Part shown: piece by piece, positions 8,581-20,700 of the stretch
How the letters are laid out: each line of letters starts with the position of its first letter
Numbering within the stretch: position 1 is the stretch's first letter
DNA from: Neochlamydia sp. AcF84
Lineage (GTDB): Bacteria; Chlamydiota; Chlamydiia; Chlamydiales; Parachlamydiaceae
Assembly: GCF_011087585.1 (NCBI RefSeq)
Contig: NZ_VJOT01000068.1
Span: forward strand, 1 to 46,217
Direction of reading: 5' to 3'
Length of the DNA: 46,217 nucleotides
Program-made: the position numbers and the translations under genes
Notes under the pieces: generated by a model
The model's input: the letters and a program-made list of their open reading frames with translations, nothing else
Databases searched by the model: none
Told to the model about the DNA's origin: nothing

Positions 8581-10764
8581 GTGACTATGCATCAAACACC
8601 TCTTATAGAAGATCTAGCAGTAGTATTATGCATAGCGGGCATAATGACTGTACTTTTTCAAAAGATTAAGCAGCCTACTGTCCTAGGTTATCTGATAGCA
8701 GGTATTATTATCGGTCCTTACACTCCTCCCTTTTCCTTAATCGACGATGAGTTTGAAATTAAATTACTCGCTGAACTTGGCATCATCTTTTTGATGTTTT
8801 CACTAGGATTAGAATTTACTTTCGGTAAATTAAGACGACTCGGGCTATCGGCGGTTATTATAGGCTTATTTGAAGTAGTCTTAATGTTTATCCTCGGTTT
8901 TTTTGCAGGCAAAATGCTTGGTTGGTCTCCCTATGAATGCCTTTTGTTAGGCGCTGCTTTATCGATTTCTTCCACTACAATCATTGTCAAAGCTCTAGAA
9001 GAATTTAATCTAAAAAGGTTTTCATTTGCTGAGCTAATGGTTGGGGTGCTTCTAATGGAGGATTTGCTAGCTATCTTATTGCTAGTATATGTTTCAACCT
9101 TAGGGGCTCCTGTTGAAGTTCTATCCACTCAGATAGTATCAACCTCCTTAAAGCTTTTGCAGGTAATTACCAGTTGGTTTCTTGTAGGCTATCTTGCTTT
9201 GCCCTATATTATGCGGAAAATACAAAATTATATTACTGCCGAGACTTTGACCATTATCTCTGTAGGATTATGTCTTTTCCTTAGCTCTGCAGCCGTTTAC
9301 TTTAACTATTCGGCCGCATTAGGGGCCTTTATTATGGGCTCTATTTTAGCCGAAACACCTTTAGCCAATAAAATTGAAAAATTGACCTTACCCATCCGTG
9401 ATATATTTGCTGCAGTATTTTTTGTATCGGTAGGAATGTTAATTGATCCGCTATTGATTATGAAATATTGGCCTTCTATTCTCATCCTCTCTTTAATAAC
9501 TATCGCTGGCAAGCTTTTAACTAGCGGCTTAGGAGCGCTATTAGCAGGGCAAAGGATTTCGGATTCAATAAGAATCGGCTTTAGTATGGCTCAAATAGGA
9601 GAGTTTTCATTTATCATTGTTGGATTAGGAAGTTCATTGGTAGCTACCGATGGATCTTTGTATCCTATCGTGGTCGCTATTTCAGCGATTACCACTTTTG
9701 CTACCCCTTATTTGATAAAGCTTGGCCTGCAGATTAGCTATCGTGTTGAAAACTCTGTGCCTCAGAAGGGGGCCATGCTATTGAAAAAATATCATGCTTG
9801 GATTATTCCTATTGTAAGGGGCCACTTAGGGCCCAAGGGGATGGAGGAAAAAAAGATCGTACGCTTCACTGTCAATGCTATTATTGTGGCTATCTTAGCG
9901 ACAATAAGTGCCCAAGTGATTATTCCTCGCTTTCTTCCTGTAGTAGATCAACAATGGCCTTTTCAGTTTATCTTTTGGTTGATGCTCTACATACTAGCCT
10001 CTCCTTTTATTTGGGCAATGTTATTTACCTATCCCTCTTCAAAAGCCAACAAAAAAGCCTGCTTGTTACAGATATTGCTCTGGGGCATTACTGGCGTTGA
10101 ATTGGGTATGTTGTCTTGTCTATACCTTTCCTTTCCCTGGATAACTGTTCCGCTAGGCATTGTGCTCTCTATTTACTTTACCCTGTTTTTTCAACCTCTT
10201 AAGAGGTGTTACACATGGTTGGAAAATAGCCTGATTAATAATTTGACTTGCAAACATGAGCTAGATGAGACTCTCTTACAAGGCTTAGCTCCGTGGGATA
10301 GTACCTTGGTAAAAATCAAAGCTAAAGAGCATTTTCCTTTTATTGGCCAAAGTTTAGAGGAATGTCGCTTGCGTCCATCGTTTGGAATTAATGTGGTGGC
10401 CATCCAAAGGCGCCTAAAGACGATTTGGTTACCTAATGCTCAAGAGCGAATTTTACCAGAGGATGAATTAGTCATTTTGGGAGAAAATGAGGAAATTAAC
10501 CGATTCAATTTATCGATGCAACATATCGAAGAGTTTGCGGAGTTGGAGGAGTCGCCAGCTATGGAAATTCAAAAGATGTATGTCGATGCAAACCCCAGTC
10601 TTCTTCATTTGCCTATCTCAAGTTCTACAGTTAAGCAGCATATAAAAGGACTTATTGTAGGTTTAGAAAGAAATGGGAAGCATATTTTAAATCCTCTTTC
10701 TCCTACTATTTTACAGCAAGGAGATATTTTACTTTATATTGTTAGAAAAGATGAAAGAATCTGA
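8581..10764 (+). CDS. CPA2 cation:proton antiporter, KefB-like
   Basis: The 727-residue product exchanges monovalent cations (K+ or Na+) for protons across the inner membrane. Residues 1-385 form the Na+/H+-exchanger domain with the family motifs KQPTVLGYLIAGIIIGP, LAELGIIFLMFSLGLEFTF and AALGAFIMGSILAETPL. Further hydrophobic segments span about 425-520. Two RCK_C/TrkA-C-like regions follow (about 574-645 and 666-722); the nucleotide-binding TrkA-N domain of KefB/KefC is absent. The frame starts with GTG 8581; ATG 8587 two codons later is equally possible, and neither has a clear ribosome site. The gene stands alone in long AT-rich flanks. Confidence 0.88.
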   Translation: MTMHQTPLIEDLAVVLCIAGIMTVLFQKIKQPTVLGYLIAGIIIGPYTPPFSLIDDEFEIKLLAELGIIFLMFSLGLEFTFGKLRRLGLSAVIIGLFEVVLMFILGFFAGKMLGWSPYECLLLGAALSISSTTIIVKALEEFNLKRFSFAELMVGVLLMEDLLAILLLVYVSTLGAPVEVLSTQIVSTSLKLLQVITSWFLVGYLALPYIMRKIQNYITAETLTIISVGLCLFLSSAAVYFNYSAALGAFIMGSILAETPLANKIEKLTLPIRDIFAAVFFVSVGMLIDPLLIMKYWPSILILSLITIAGKLLTSGLGALLAGQRISDSIRIGFSMAQIGEFSFIIVGLGSSLVATDGSLYPIVVAISAITTFATPYLIKLGLQISYRVENSVPQKGAMLLKKYHAWIIPIVRGHLGPKGMEEKKIVRFTVNAIIVAILATISAQVIIPRFLPVVDQQWPFQFIFWLMLYILASPFIWAMLFTYPSSKANKKACLLQILLWGITGVELGMLSCLYLSFPWITVPLGIVLSIYFTLFFQPLKRCYTWLENSLINNLTCKHELDETLLQGLAPWDSTLVKIKAKEHFPFIGQSLEECRLRPSFGINVVAIQRRLKTIWLPNAQERILPEDELVILGENEEINRFNLSMQHIEEFAELEESPAMEIQKMYVDANPSLLHLPISSSTVKQHIKGLIVGLERNGKHILNPLSPTILQQGDILLYIVRKDERI

Positions 10765-11297
10765 TAATAAATTTACCCTTTAAAGCAGCTGTGTAGATCA
10801 TAAATGTTTGCATCTTTGCTATTTTTACTCTTCAACATAGTCTCCAGCATCGGTTGATAAATTCTATCGCCGCTCCTGGTACTTAATGATCCGTTGTACG
10901 GCTTTCACATTGTTTCTGAATGTTTTCAATAAGAGCCAGGTAGCCTATGTTTTTGCCTTTAGAAAATAGGTAAAAGCTAAATTCTTTACGCCTTAGAACG
11001 CAAAGAAAATTTATTTAACTTGGATTTTTTTATTTCTTCTTCCCTATATCTTTAAGCTTATTGAATAGTAAAAGGCTATCTTTCATATAAATTTCTTTTT
11101 ATCCAATGAGTATTAAAAAGATCTAGCAAGGAATTAACTGCTCGCTTAAGCTAAAAGCCTTGTTTTTTTAAATTCTTAAATTTCGGGAATGATCCACCCA
11201 CTTAAGCTCTTAAATGTAATAACACCTTTGGTACATCTAGGCAAGCTTGAGTGGCCGACTAAACATTTCACTGCTTTTCCAGGAAGGATGAATGAGT

Positions 11298-11327
11298 AAA
11301 AAATCTTTTTTTGATAAAAGATTTTTT
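11298..11327. terminator. Perfect 12-bp A/T-rich inverted repeat, terminator-like or regulatory
   Basis: AAAAAATCTTTT (11298-11309) and AAAAGATTTTTT (11316-11327) are exact reverse complements around a 6-base loop, followed by two more T. The stem has a single G:C pair, so as RNA it is weak. It lies directly before a candidate -35, so it could instead be an operator for the patatin gene. Confidence 0.4.
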
Positions 11328-11330
11328 TTG

Positions 11331-11360
11331 TTGACTATAAAATTTTTCTTTTACTATTTA
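11331..11360 (+). promoter_or_regulatory. Putative promoter of the patatin-like gene
   Basis: TTGACT (11331-11336) and TATTTA (11355-11360) are separated by 18 bases, about 50 bases before the start codon. The -35 is identical to that of the F-box/LRR promoters. The -10 is only a partial match. Confidence 0.35.
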
Positions 11361-11412
11361 TACGCAGTGCTAAGGCAAAAAAGAGCCATGTAAACCCTGC
11401 AGATGAGAAATA

Positions 11413-12483
11413 ATGAAATTTCCTATTAAAACACTTGTTCCGCTTGAAAAAAAATGCTGGAGTCTGAATTTTTTTAGATTCTTTACTGCTTTGATATTCT
11501 TTTTCTTACTCTTTTCTTTGAGCGGGTGCCGTTACTCTCATCGTCTCGTTCCGACTGTAAATCCTCCTTCTCTCCCTTCATTTTATGTCCCTAAAAAAAT
11601 TCGTGTTGCATTAGTTCTAGGAAGTGGGGGCGTACGTGGTATGGCCCATGTAGGGGTTATTGAAGAACTTGAAGCTGCAGGAATATCGGTGGATCTAATA
11701 GTCGGATGTAGTGCAGGCAGTATCGTAGGTGCTTTATATGCGGATAATCCTTGTGCTAAATATATTAAAGAAGCCGTTTGGAACTTAAAGGCAGCTTCTT
11801 TGTTAGATTTCGACCTATGGCAATGCCGTTATGGTCTTTGTCAGGGTCGGTCGTTAAGTAAAGTTTTAAATAAATATTTAAAATCAGAAACCTTTGAAGA
11901 GCTGAAAATCCCTTTAGTAATAGTGGCTAGTGACTTAAATTCTGGAGAATTGATTCCCATAGGTTCGGGAGATGTTGAAAAAGCCGTCCAAGCCTCTTGC
12001 TCGATTCCTTTTATATTTATACCCCAGGAACACCTAGGACGTATACTAGTGGACGGGGGTGTGGTCAATCCAGTTCCGGTAGAGGTGGCGTTTGATATAG
12101 GAGCTGAGCTTATCATCGCGGTAGATCTTTGTGAACTTTTGCCCCGTACTTTTCCCACCAATCTTTTTGAAGTAGCCACCCGTAGCGCAGAGATAGCCTT
12201 TATGTGGCAAAATGAGACCTGCTGCCATCATGCGGATGTAATTATCCGTCCTAAAACTTGCGATATTGGTACTTTTAGTGATCATTTAAGAGACCAGATT
12301 TATGAAGCGGGAAGGCGTGCTGCCAGGGAGAAAATCCCTGAAATTCTGAGGAAGTTAGACGCTTTAAAATCCAACCCCATTAATGATAGCTTAGAGGAAG
12401 ATGATTGGTGCCTCTATTCGCCTCAATGTTATACACCTCAAATTTATTTAAAGAAAACAGCTACCGGAAATGCCCCTGATTGA
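11413..12483 (+). CDS. Patatin-like phospholipase, predicted lipoprotein
   Basis: A 356-residue predicted lipid acyl hydrolase. A long N-terminal hydrophobic segment ends in the lipobox LSGC (C39), so the mature protein is probably a lipoprotein. The patatin domain (about 63-250) has the oxyanion-hole loop GSGGVRG (70-76), nucleophile elbow GCSAG with Ser100, and the catalytic Asp214 in DGGVVNP, giving a complete Ser-Asp dyad. It resembles RssA/NTE-type bacterial members. Phospholipase A activity would fit interaction with host membranes, but that is inference. The start ATG has only a weak upstream site. The gene is monocistronic, flanked by long AT-rich gaps. Confidence 0.88.
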   Translation: MKFPIKTLVPLEKKCWSLNFFRFFTALIFFFLLFSLSGCRYSHRLVPTVNPPSLPSFYVPKKIRVALVLGSGGVRGMAHVGVIEELEAAGISVDLIVGCSAGSIVGALYADNPCAKYIKEAVWNLKAASLLDFDLWQCRYGLCQGRSLSKVLNKYLKSETFEELKIPLVIVASDLNSGELIPIGSGDVEKAVQASCSIPFIFIPQEHLGRILVDGGVVNPVPVEVAFDIGAELIIAVDLCELLPRTFPTNLFEVATRSAEIAFMWQNETCCHHADVIIRPKTCDIGTFSDHLRDQIYEAGRRAAREKIPEILRKLDALKSNPINDSLEEDDWCLYSPQCYTPQIYLKKTATGNAPD

Positions 12484-13059
12484 TGAAAAAGATCAACTTG
12501 TTAAGCTAAAGAAAAAGCATTTTTACTTTGTTTTTGGCTTTTTATTAAAGGTAAAGAAAGGCTGCAGCTTTTACTTATAGGATAATAAATTTTAGTGCGG
12601 AAAATCCCTTACAACTAGTAGGAAATACTTACTAGCGTAAGCATAGAACATGCCAGGCTTAAAGCTTATGAGGAAAGAAATATGCCCTCTAAAACCCTAT
12701 ACTTTTTTTGTTAGACTTTGCTCGCTTTGCTACCTGCAATTTTTATAAGTTAATGGGAAAAAAGAGAATAAAGCGACGGGCAGTTTGCCTTTTAAAAAAA
12801 CGTTTGCTTAAAAAAGCTATTGGTAAGGGGCATGATGATTAGCCCTCGATCTTAAGGAGTGGCAAGCTTTTACATCTTAAAGCGTGTAGTTTTCTTCTTG
12901 CTATCTATAAGGCTAATCCTGTAAAGGTCAATCTATTGAGTACTCAAGGAAAGAACATACAATTTGCTAAATTAATTTCAGTGCTTGAGGGGGCTTTATA
13001 ATGATAAACAAATGCGCTGTTAAGCTCCTTTCCCCGATCTGCTTAAGTTTAGGTGAGAG
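12484..13059. other. Intergenic region
   Basis: 576 bases without a gene that I can support in any frame. AT-rich, with no clear transposase relic, tRNA or strong hairpin. It should contain the promoter of the three-gene unit starting at 13060, but no convincing one was identified. Confidence 0.5.
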
Positions 13060-14622
13060 ATGTCTTTAACGGTGTACTATCATCCTGATTCAGCTCTAGG
13101 CAATGATGAGGGGACTTTAATAGCATCGGAAGATGACCGCTATTTTAAGTATGAAAGTGACATGACCCGCTGGCAGTTTATAAAAATTGCTGCCCAAATA
13201 GCTATAAAAATTATCTGTACCCTAGGCGGGTATCTTTTTTGCTATAAATGTAACCAAGAAGCGCAGGTTGATTTTGCTAATCTAAAAAAAAGAAAATTTA
13301 TTCATTATTGTAAAAAAAGTAGCTTAGAAGTTAATGACAATCCTTCTTTAGTCCAACAGCCTTTATTTGACCTTGCTCCAGCCCTCGAATTTAGAGCAGT
13401 TCCTTTAGAAAGTAAATCTTCTGCTAGTGATATAGCGAATAATCAAGTTATTCCTTTGGAAAAAATTTATAAAAGTTTAATAGACCAGGCGAAGGAGTAT
13501 AAACATCTTCAGCAAGGGGTTGAGGAATTAATTAAACGTAAGCGAGCCTGTTTTTTAGATCATCTGTATGAAGAGAGCAAAGAGATAGCTATTGCTCTAG
13601 AAAAGTTTTTAAATTTATATGCAGAGCAGCAGGATTGTTGCCAATTTATTCGGCTTCTTTCCCCTTTCTTAGAAGATGCTCATTTAATGGCTGCTTTTCA
13701 AAGAGCTATTGAGCATGTTAAAAACACTTCATCTGAGCAAAGAACAATTTACCATAAAAAATTTGAAGAATTCCAACAATCTTACACGGAGCTTTTTTCT
13801 CCCGTGGAATGGCTAATTTCGATTCATGGAAAAGTTGATTTATTTAATTTTGCTCAGGAAATGCTGGCTTTAGGGGAGTATTATTCCCCGCAGTTCCAAG
13901 ATTTATATAAGGCTAAAGCAAAAATTTATAGCGAATGTTTAGCCTCTATGCACGAAAAAATAGAGGTTGATAGAGAACTGAAAAGCAGCATTTGGCAGAT
14001 GTTTCAAGACTTTGTCTTTATCCAAGATCAGTTAGAGAGGAACCTAGCTGCAGATCTACAAGGGCCCACCTACGAGGTTTACTATACTCTCGGTATATTT
14101 CTAAAAGATATCTTGGTAGAAAAAGGGTATACAGAAGAGCTAGAGGCAGCCATTCATTCCAACGAGGTAGGATATACTTTCATTAGGTTGTTTTTCTTTG
14201 CTAAAACTAAAGAAACCTTGGAGGCCTTAAAAAAGCTGTTAGAGGATAAGAATATAATGAGAGCTGCTAAGAATGCTTGCCTACATGAAATTGATAAGCA
14301 AAAAGCCAAAAATCATCAAGCTAAAAAGCTATTAAAGGCAGCTCCTACTCTCCATGCATTTAAGCGACTATCATTTTATAGTGAGCAAGCAATTTTTAGA
14401 GATTTTATATACAAGCTTGTAGATATCGAACCTTTGATAAATGCAAAATTTTACGATCTAAAATTTTTTAACTTTGTGAGACAGCTGAAGAGAAGCGAAT
14501 TTTTTAAAAATCGCCACCTTAGCGTTTGTGATATTGATTTTTATTTAGATTTTAGTCCCTATTTTGACCAATTAGAAGTTTATATTAGTGCTATTCATAA
14601 GATCGTATATAGCGAGGCCTAA
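13060..14622 (+). CDS. Unknown 520-residue helical protein, first gene of the giant-ATPase unit
   Basis: I do not recognise a family. The N-terminus MSLTVYYHPDSALGNDEGT is followed by one hydrophobic stretch at about residues 40-64 (FIKIAAQIAIKIICTLGGY), which could be a membrane anchor. The rest is helical and charged, without repeats or a catalytic motif that I can name. GGTGAGAG lies immediately before the ATG. The next gene, the giant P-loop protein, starts 87 bases downstream on the same strand, so this protein may be its partner. No terminator is visible in the gap. Effector or accessory-factor roles are both possible; neither is shown. Confidence 0.6.
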   Translation: MSLTVYYHPDSALGNDEGTLIASEDDRYFKYESDMTRWQFIKIAAQIAIKIICTLGGYLFCYKCNQEAQVDFANLKKRKFIHYCKKSSLEVNDNPSLVQQPLFDLAPALEFRAVPLESKSSASDIANNQVIPLEKIYKSLIDQAKEYKHLQQGVEELIKRKRACFLDHLYEESKEIAIALEKFLNLYAEQQDCCQFIRLLSPFLEDAHLMAAFQRAIEHVKNTSSEQRTIYHKKFEEFQQSYTELFSPVEWLISIHGKVDLFNFAQEMLALGEYYSPQFQDLYKAKAKIYSECLASMHEKIEVDRELKSSIWQMFQDFVFIQDQLERNLAADLQGPTYEVYYTLGIFLKDILVEKGYTEELEAAIHSNEVGYTFIRLFFFAKTKETLEALKKLLEDKNIMRAAKNACLHEIDKQKAKNHQAKKLLKAAPTLHAFKRLSFYSEQAIFRDFIYKLVDIEPLINAKFYDLKFFNFVRQLKRSEFFKNRHLSVCDIDFYLDFSPYFDQLEVYISAIHKIVYSEA

Positions 14623-14709
14623 CAAACATCAAGTTAGAGTTAATAATTTTTTATAAACTATTTTAACTTTTATGCTTAATGCAAAATGAGGGAGAGTATT
14701 TACTGACGA

Positions 14710-17700
14710 ATGAATGCTACGCATGTGCTTAAAAGCTTTTTAAAAGAACAGAAAATTTTTGATAACGAAATTTCTAGCCTTTCTCTTCAAACTCATCCTA
14801 GAGCTCCGCTTTTAGATGAGGCTTATGATCAACTGGCAGAGCAAATTAGTAAAATAGCTAATTTTGAAGAAGTAGCCGAAGCCTTATTAACAGAAGAAAA
14901 CCCCAACAAAATTGATCCTCACAGTCTATTAAAAATATGGATAGCTCTGGCAACTGCTTTACCCCAATTGGCGCCTGCTTTAGATCCAGAAATTTGTGAA
15001 CATTTATTATATGCTTTTCAAAAGTTGCTAGACAATTTAACCCTTACCCCTTCGGAAATTACTTCTCGTCTTTTTCATTTAAAAGAAAATGAAATTTTTA
15101 TACTTCCTTTAACTTATCAAACCACCTGGGGGCAAAGTTTAGAAAATGTAGTTCTTTATCGCAAAAATGCAGACGATACATTCGATATAGAGCTTTTTAC
15201 CGTAGAGAAAAATAGTAGAAAGTTCTTCGGAGAATATGCTTTCGGCTATGAAAAAGCTTATCCCTTAAGATATTACGCCGCTGTTCCTAGCGATGATTTG
15301 TTAGGACCTAACTTTCAACAGCCTGTGGCTATTCATGCAGATATCTTATGGAAAACTTCACAAGCTCTCAATGTTGACGAGCATGCTTGCCTAGTAGCTT
15401 TTGAGCCTTTGCATGCCTATTTGATTGATCCTCAGTTTAAGAGTCGTCTAATCAACTCAGCACATGCGCATAAGCTAAAAGCAATGACAGCATTCATTCA
15501 TCGATGGATAGAAGCTCAAAGCCCGTCACCGCTGTTCTCCTTAGAGCTCTATAAAGCCTTTATGGTGATCTCCCGTTTAGTGTTGGTATTAGCGATTAGA
15601 AAATCTATCTTTGCTTGTAGGAGCGAAAATTTAAATGCTAGATTAGGGCTCCTTAGTAAGGCTTTAATTACCTCGGCTCGCCACCTATTAAAGTTTAAAG
15701 ATAGTTTTTCTTTACGCTATCTATATGGATTGTATGAAGCTGCTGTGGGCACTGTGGAAAAATTAAAGGAAGAATCCGAACAATTGCTGCGCGAGTTTAT
15801 CCCCGCTGAGGATAGATTTAAGTCCTGCAAGCTGGCAGTCAATCAACCTTTTCTTATCAAAAAAAGTACACAACAATGCCTACAGTATCTTAGTTCTATG
15901 GAATCTACCTTGCATTCTCCTCTAGACCCACCTTCGGCAAAGGAGTTATCTATAAATATAGATGGGCATGTAGCTAAAGGAGCCATTGATAGACTGGTAG
16001 ATATTGAGGGTAAAATAAAATTTTTTGAGTCTTATGATTATGAGTGGGTTATCCCTTATGTAACTTCAGCAGTGATGAATTTATCCTTACCCCATCTTGA
16101 AAGTGAGTGGATGAGATTATCCATTCAGGAATGTAGGAAGGCTTTACCTCTATTATCTTTTTTTGCAGAAATACTTGCTAAGCATGCCTTTCACCAACAG
16201 GGGCGTTTTTTATCTTCTCTGCAAAATAGTGGGGTGCGCTTATTAGCCATTGCTTATGTTCTTTGTGAAAAGCTGGATGATCAAAAGGTACTGAATCAAT
16301 TTAAACCGGCTTTTAAGGGATATCTAGCTTTAACTACCAGCCCTTATTTTCAGTGCGAGTCCTATTCTTGCTGGAGGGATAGATTAGATACACTGAGTTT
16401 TATCAAAGGGTGGCATGTCCAAGGTATAAAGCCTGTTTTTTTATTTCCTGAAAAAGGCAAGGAAAGCTTTGACGATACAGCTGACGGTTGTTTTGCTGAA
16501 GAAATTTTACAGGCTTATCCTGCGATCAAAAATGAGATTAACCAGCATTATTACCATCTAAAAAGAAGAGCCCACTTAGATATCCTGCAAGCCGTTACTC
16601 CAAGGCAACTCTTATTAGCCGAATTAGTAAATGTAAAGATTCAAAACCATTTGCCCTATAAGCTAGATCTTGCCGATTCTTGGATTAACGCTTTGTCTAA
16701 ACTTGTAAATATAGCTATGCATGTTCACCTTCTAAGCGATCAAAGATCTAGATATCATGTAGGCCACGAAAATATAGTTACTTTCCATCAAGGCTTAGGC
16801 TTTAACCTCACCTATGCTAAAAATCATCAAAAGCGCTTTGATTTTTACTTGGAGGGTAGGGAGAAAAGAATAAGACTAGATGCTAATCAAAGAAACTTAT
16901 TTTCCAAAGAAAAGTGGAGAGAAAACCAAAATAAAACTTTAAAGCGTTTTGTAGCTATAGAGGAAGAGATGAGCAATCTTAGCCTTACATTTGAAGAAGC
17001 TGCTGCTGAACCTACCTTGACGATTGTGGAATTATTAAGCAAATTAAAGTACCAAATTTCAAATTTTAAAATTGATCGCTTTAGATTTTTTTTAGAAAGG
17101 TATCTTTTTAAAATTGTGATAGATAAAGAGGGAGTAGAAAAATTTCCTTTACTAGAGGAATTTAAGCTTTACCCTCAAGTTTTAAATACTGTTCTTAAAG
17201 ATTTTTTAGGCTGTACCGCCATTTTTGCCAAGAATTTAAATAAGGGTATCCTTAGCGAAGAGAGCAAATGTCTTTTAAATCTTACCATCCGTTTAGCTGA
17301 TCTATCTTTATCTCTTGGTTGCGAAAGCATAAATTATACCTTAAAAACGTTCCATGATCAATGGATAATAGGATTAAAAGCATGTCTGCAGAAAACCAAA
17401 ATGCCTGAGCAGCAATCTGCAGATATAAGAATGCTTTTACTAAAGCTGATAGAATTAGAGAAAAAAGAAAACTTGTCCTTGCAAGCTTGGAAGGAGTATT
17501 TAGATCAAGGCCCCCAACTACACAAGCAATTAGAGCAGGAACGAATTGCCATGGATGCCATGACACGGGCTTGGTGGTATAATATGCGTTACCATATGTG
17601 GCGCCACTATAATGAACTAAGTAAGACTCAGCCGGCCTTCATCCAAGAAATCCAAAAAAATAAGAATGTTGATTTTCTCAGCTTATCTTCGCGTAAAGGT

Positions 17701-20700
17701 CAATACCTACCTATTCCTGCCGCTATTCTTAAATCTGTAGATTTTAGACGTCTATTTTCTGATCGTGTGCGGGTCTGGCAAGTAGATAAATCCCATCCCT
17801 ATATTATTCTTTCAGATCCTTTGACCGGAACTTATCGGCTAAGCAGCAAGGAAAGCTTCCCTCTTTCTTTACAACGTTTGCTCGAAGGGCAATGGCATCT
17901 TTATCTGCCACCTCCTCAAGTGGCTAAGTGCTTGCATTTACCTATATCCCTTTGCCAAGACAGCATTTGGTGGATCAATTGTGAAAACTTAGTCGCTAGA
18001 GGATATTATCAGGCTCAACCAGATAAGCTTTGGTTATTAAGAAATGACCAAGGGGCTGTTGTCTTTCAAGAGGGCGCGGAAAAAGGCATGAGGCTTGAAC
18101 TAGTAGAGAATGAGGAAGAATCTTTATCTAATCTAGAGAAGTGCACGGGAGCGTTTGGCATGCATTATTATACTTACGCTGCTCGTTATATTCATGGGAT
18201 CCTCTTCGACTATCGAGACCGCTTGATTTTCCCCCATATACTTATGCCGCACGGAAGACCCCTTGTCTTTGAACGCCAGGACACCGACTTTTATGAAAAA
18301 GGAGGCCTTGATCGTAAATTAGGGGCTTGTTTTTATGCACCTTCAGTTTTTCATAGAGAAAATGGGATAAAACTTACATCCACTTCTCTTAAGATTTACG
18401 GGATCGAAATAAAGAGAAAGAATGGGGACCTGCTGCGTGCAGACGAAGAAACTTCTCTAATCTTACCCTTCCAACGCCATGTTGCCGATAGGCATTCCTC
18501 TATTGTCTATCCTATGGTAGAAAAAGGGGGCATAGAGGCTCCTTCTCAATTGCTTGCCGTGGAAGGAATAGAAATTAAAGTGAACTTATATGGCTTTTGT
18601 CCTGAGACCCCCAAAGAAAATTTATTTGCCGCCTATCTATCCCTTCTCGGTAAAGATTATTATCAAGCTTTTAAATTTTTGCATTCTATTAGACCTCACC
18701 ATCGCTTAGACCAGCAGGAAAGATTGATCTTAAAATGGCTTATTGATAGTCAAGTAGATGCGTGTGATCACTCAGCTACCGCAGCGGCAGTAAAATTAAT
18801 CGCTTATAAGATTTTAATTGATCAAGGAATCGATCTAAAAGGTAGAGGGGATCCTCTTAATAATCCTTTAACCTCGCTGGGTGAAGTATACGAGCATTAT
18901 TTAAGCCATCTCTCTTCTGTCCCCCCAGCCTTTAGGTTAAGTTTAGAAATAGAGCTTTGGATAGCTGAGGACAAAGAGCATTTAAAGATTTATTCATGCC
19001 AAGAGAACAAAGCTTTATTAGAAAATCGTAAACAGGAGCTAAGAACAGGGCACAAAATAGTGATGACTGAAAAGCCAGCCGAAATTTTGGAAAAGTCCCT
19101 GTTGGCTCGTTGGAGAAATCCTGTCTTAAGCGGTGGGGAAGCTCCGATGGATATCACCTTAGAGCTCATAGAAGGAATAGAAAGACCTGTAGAAATGGTC
19201 TTATTACCGGGCCAACCTTATCCTGTAAAAGCTTTTGCCTATCATTATCTTAAGCTTTCCTCCCTTTATACTGCTCCATTAGAAAAGTGGGAATTAGTCT
19301 ATACGCTAGAGACTTTAAAAATTCCTCACTTTATCAAAATTTCTCTTAAAGTAGCCTTACAAAAAGAAGATCGAGCCCCTCTTTTGCCCTCTTTAAACTC
19401 AAAGAAATATGCGGAAAATTCTTTGCACCTGCAGAGCTGGTTTGAGCAATTGCTAGCTACTCTACCCACGTTTCAACTAGAAGCCACTCTTATCCAAAAA
19501 CAATCTAGTCAGGGAGAAAAAAAAGAGGAAATAAAGAGGGGAACAATCTTTCAAGACCTAGATTTTACCTACAAGGTGTGCCAGATAATTGCAAAGTATA
19601 AAAGCATTTCTCCTTTTCAAATCATTCAAGCAATCAAAGAGGATTTTGATAACTATACTATTTATTCCTCTTTGCCTGCTAAAGAATCCTGTCCTTTTAA
19701 AATAGAGGGTAATGAAGAAGATTTTTTTAAAAATGATTTAGATTTTTATCGACATGAATGGTACGAAGGGATCGAGCTTCAAAACAACGCTCACCACTAC
19801 CTACTTCCTGATTTCCCAACAATTTTACAGCTTGATAAAATCCTTACGACTTATGCTCATGAAAGCAATGATGTAGGGATGATAAACAATATTGTGCGAA
19901 TTTTAAATCGAAGGCCTACTGAAATAAACGCTTTAATCTTCGCAAAATTAAAAGAGGTTAATGAAGATAAAATTCAAATGGAGCTAGAAGATGGGCTTAA
20001 AACCATTTTTTTTCCTACATCCTCTCAAAAGCTAGCCTTTTTGCAACAACGCAATCCTTATTTTTTAGAAGAAGATCTAGTAGCTTTACAAAGATGTATA
20101 CAGGAATATTTAGAATGGCAAATTAGCAATAAAATTATAGCAACGGTTAAAAATCATCTATTTTCTATCATTCATATTCAAAGCCATCATCCTCTAACTT
20201 GGAAGGATGAACCTGCTGCTCAGGAGGCATGGCAAGCAATTGGAGAGCTCTTAAATCCTTTTGAAAGCTATTCCCAAGATAATCAAAGCTATTTGGAAAC
20301 CTTGCTTTTTGAGCATATTTCAGGTTTTCGCATGCGTAAAGATCAAGCTCAACTATTGCATCTCTTGATAGAAAAAATTTTTACAGAAAATCTAGGAGAG
20401 TATGGTCCTGCCGCAGTTTTTCAAATGATGATGGGAGGAGGAAAAACTAGTGTGATCTTAGCAAAGCTTGCTAAGTTAGCCTCAAAAAACGCACGCGTGC
20501 CTCTTTTTTTAGCCCACCCTTCCCAATATCCTTCTCTTAAGTCCAATCTAATGAATACTCAATTTAAGCGGTTGCATCAAGATGTGATAGATCTAGATTT
20601 TAATCGTGAAGATTTAGCTTCTATTAAAATTCTTTACTACCTTAAAGCTCAGCTCCAACATGCCAAAGACAAAAATTATTTAATATTAATGAAAGCAAAT

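Larger units (their letters stand above)
10765..11412. other. Intergenic region with a palindrome and a putative promoter near its end
   Basis: 648 bases with no supportable gene. A minus-strand stretch around 10800-10990 gives a short protein-like translation with stops, but I cannot match it to a family. The right part holds the inverted repeat at 11298-11327 and the promoter-like pair at 11331-11360, listed separately. Confidence 0.5.

Noticed and set aside
10800-10990. Protein-like minus-strand translation (RKEFSFYLFSKGKNIGYLAL)
   Set aside because: It is short, interrupted by stops, has no start or ribosome site and no family that I can name.
17282-17566. Open frame of 94 residues opposite the giant ATPase gene
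   Set aside because: It lies fully inside a clear coding gene on the other strand, with no ribosome site or recognisable domain.
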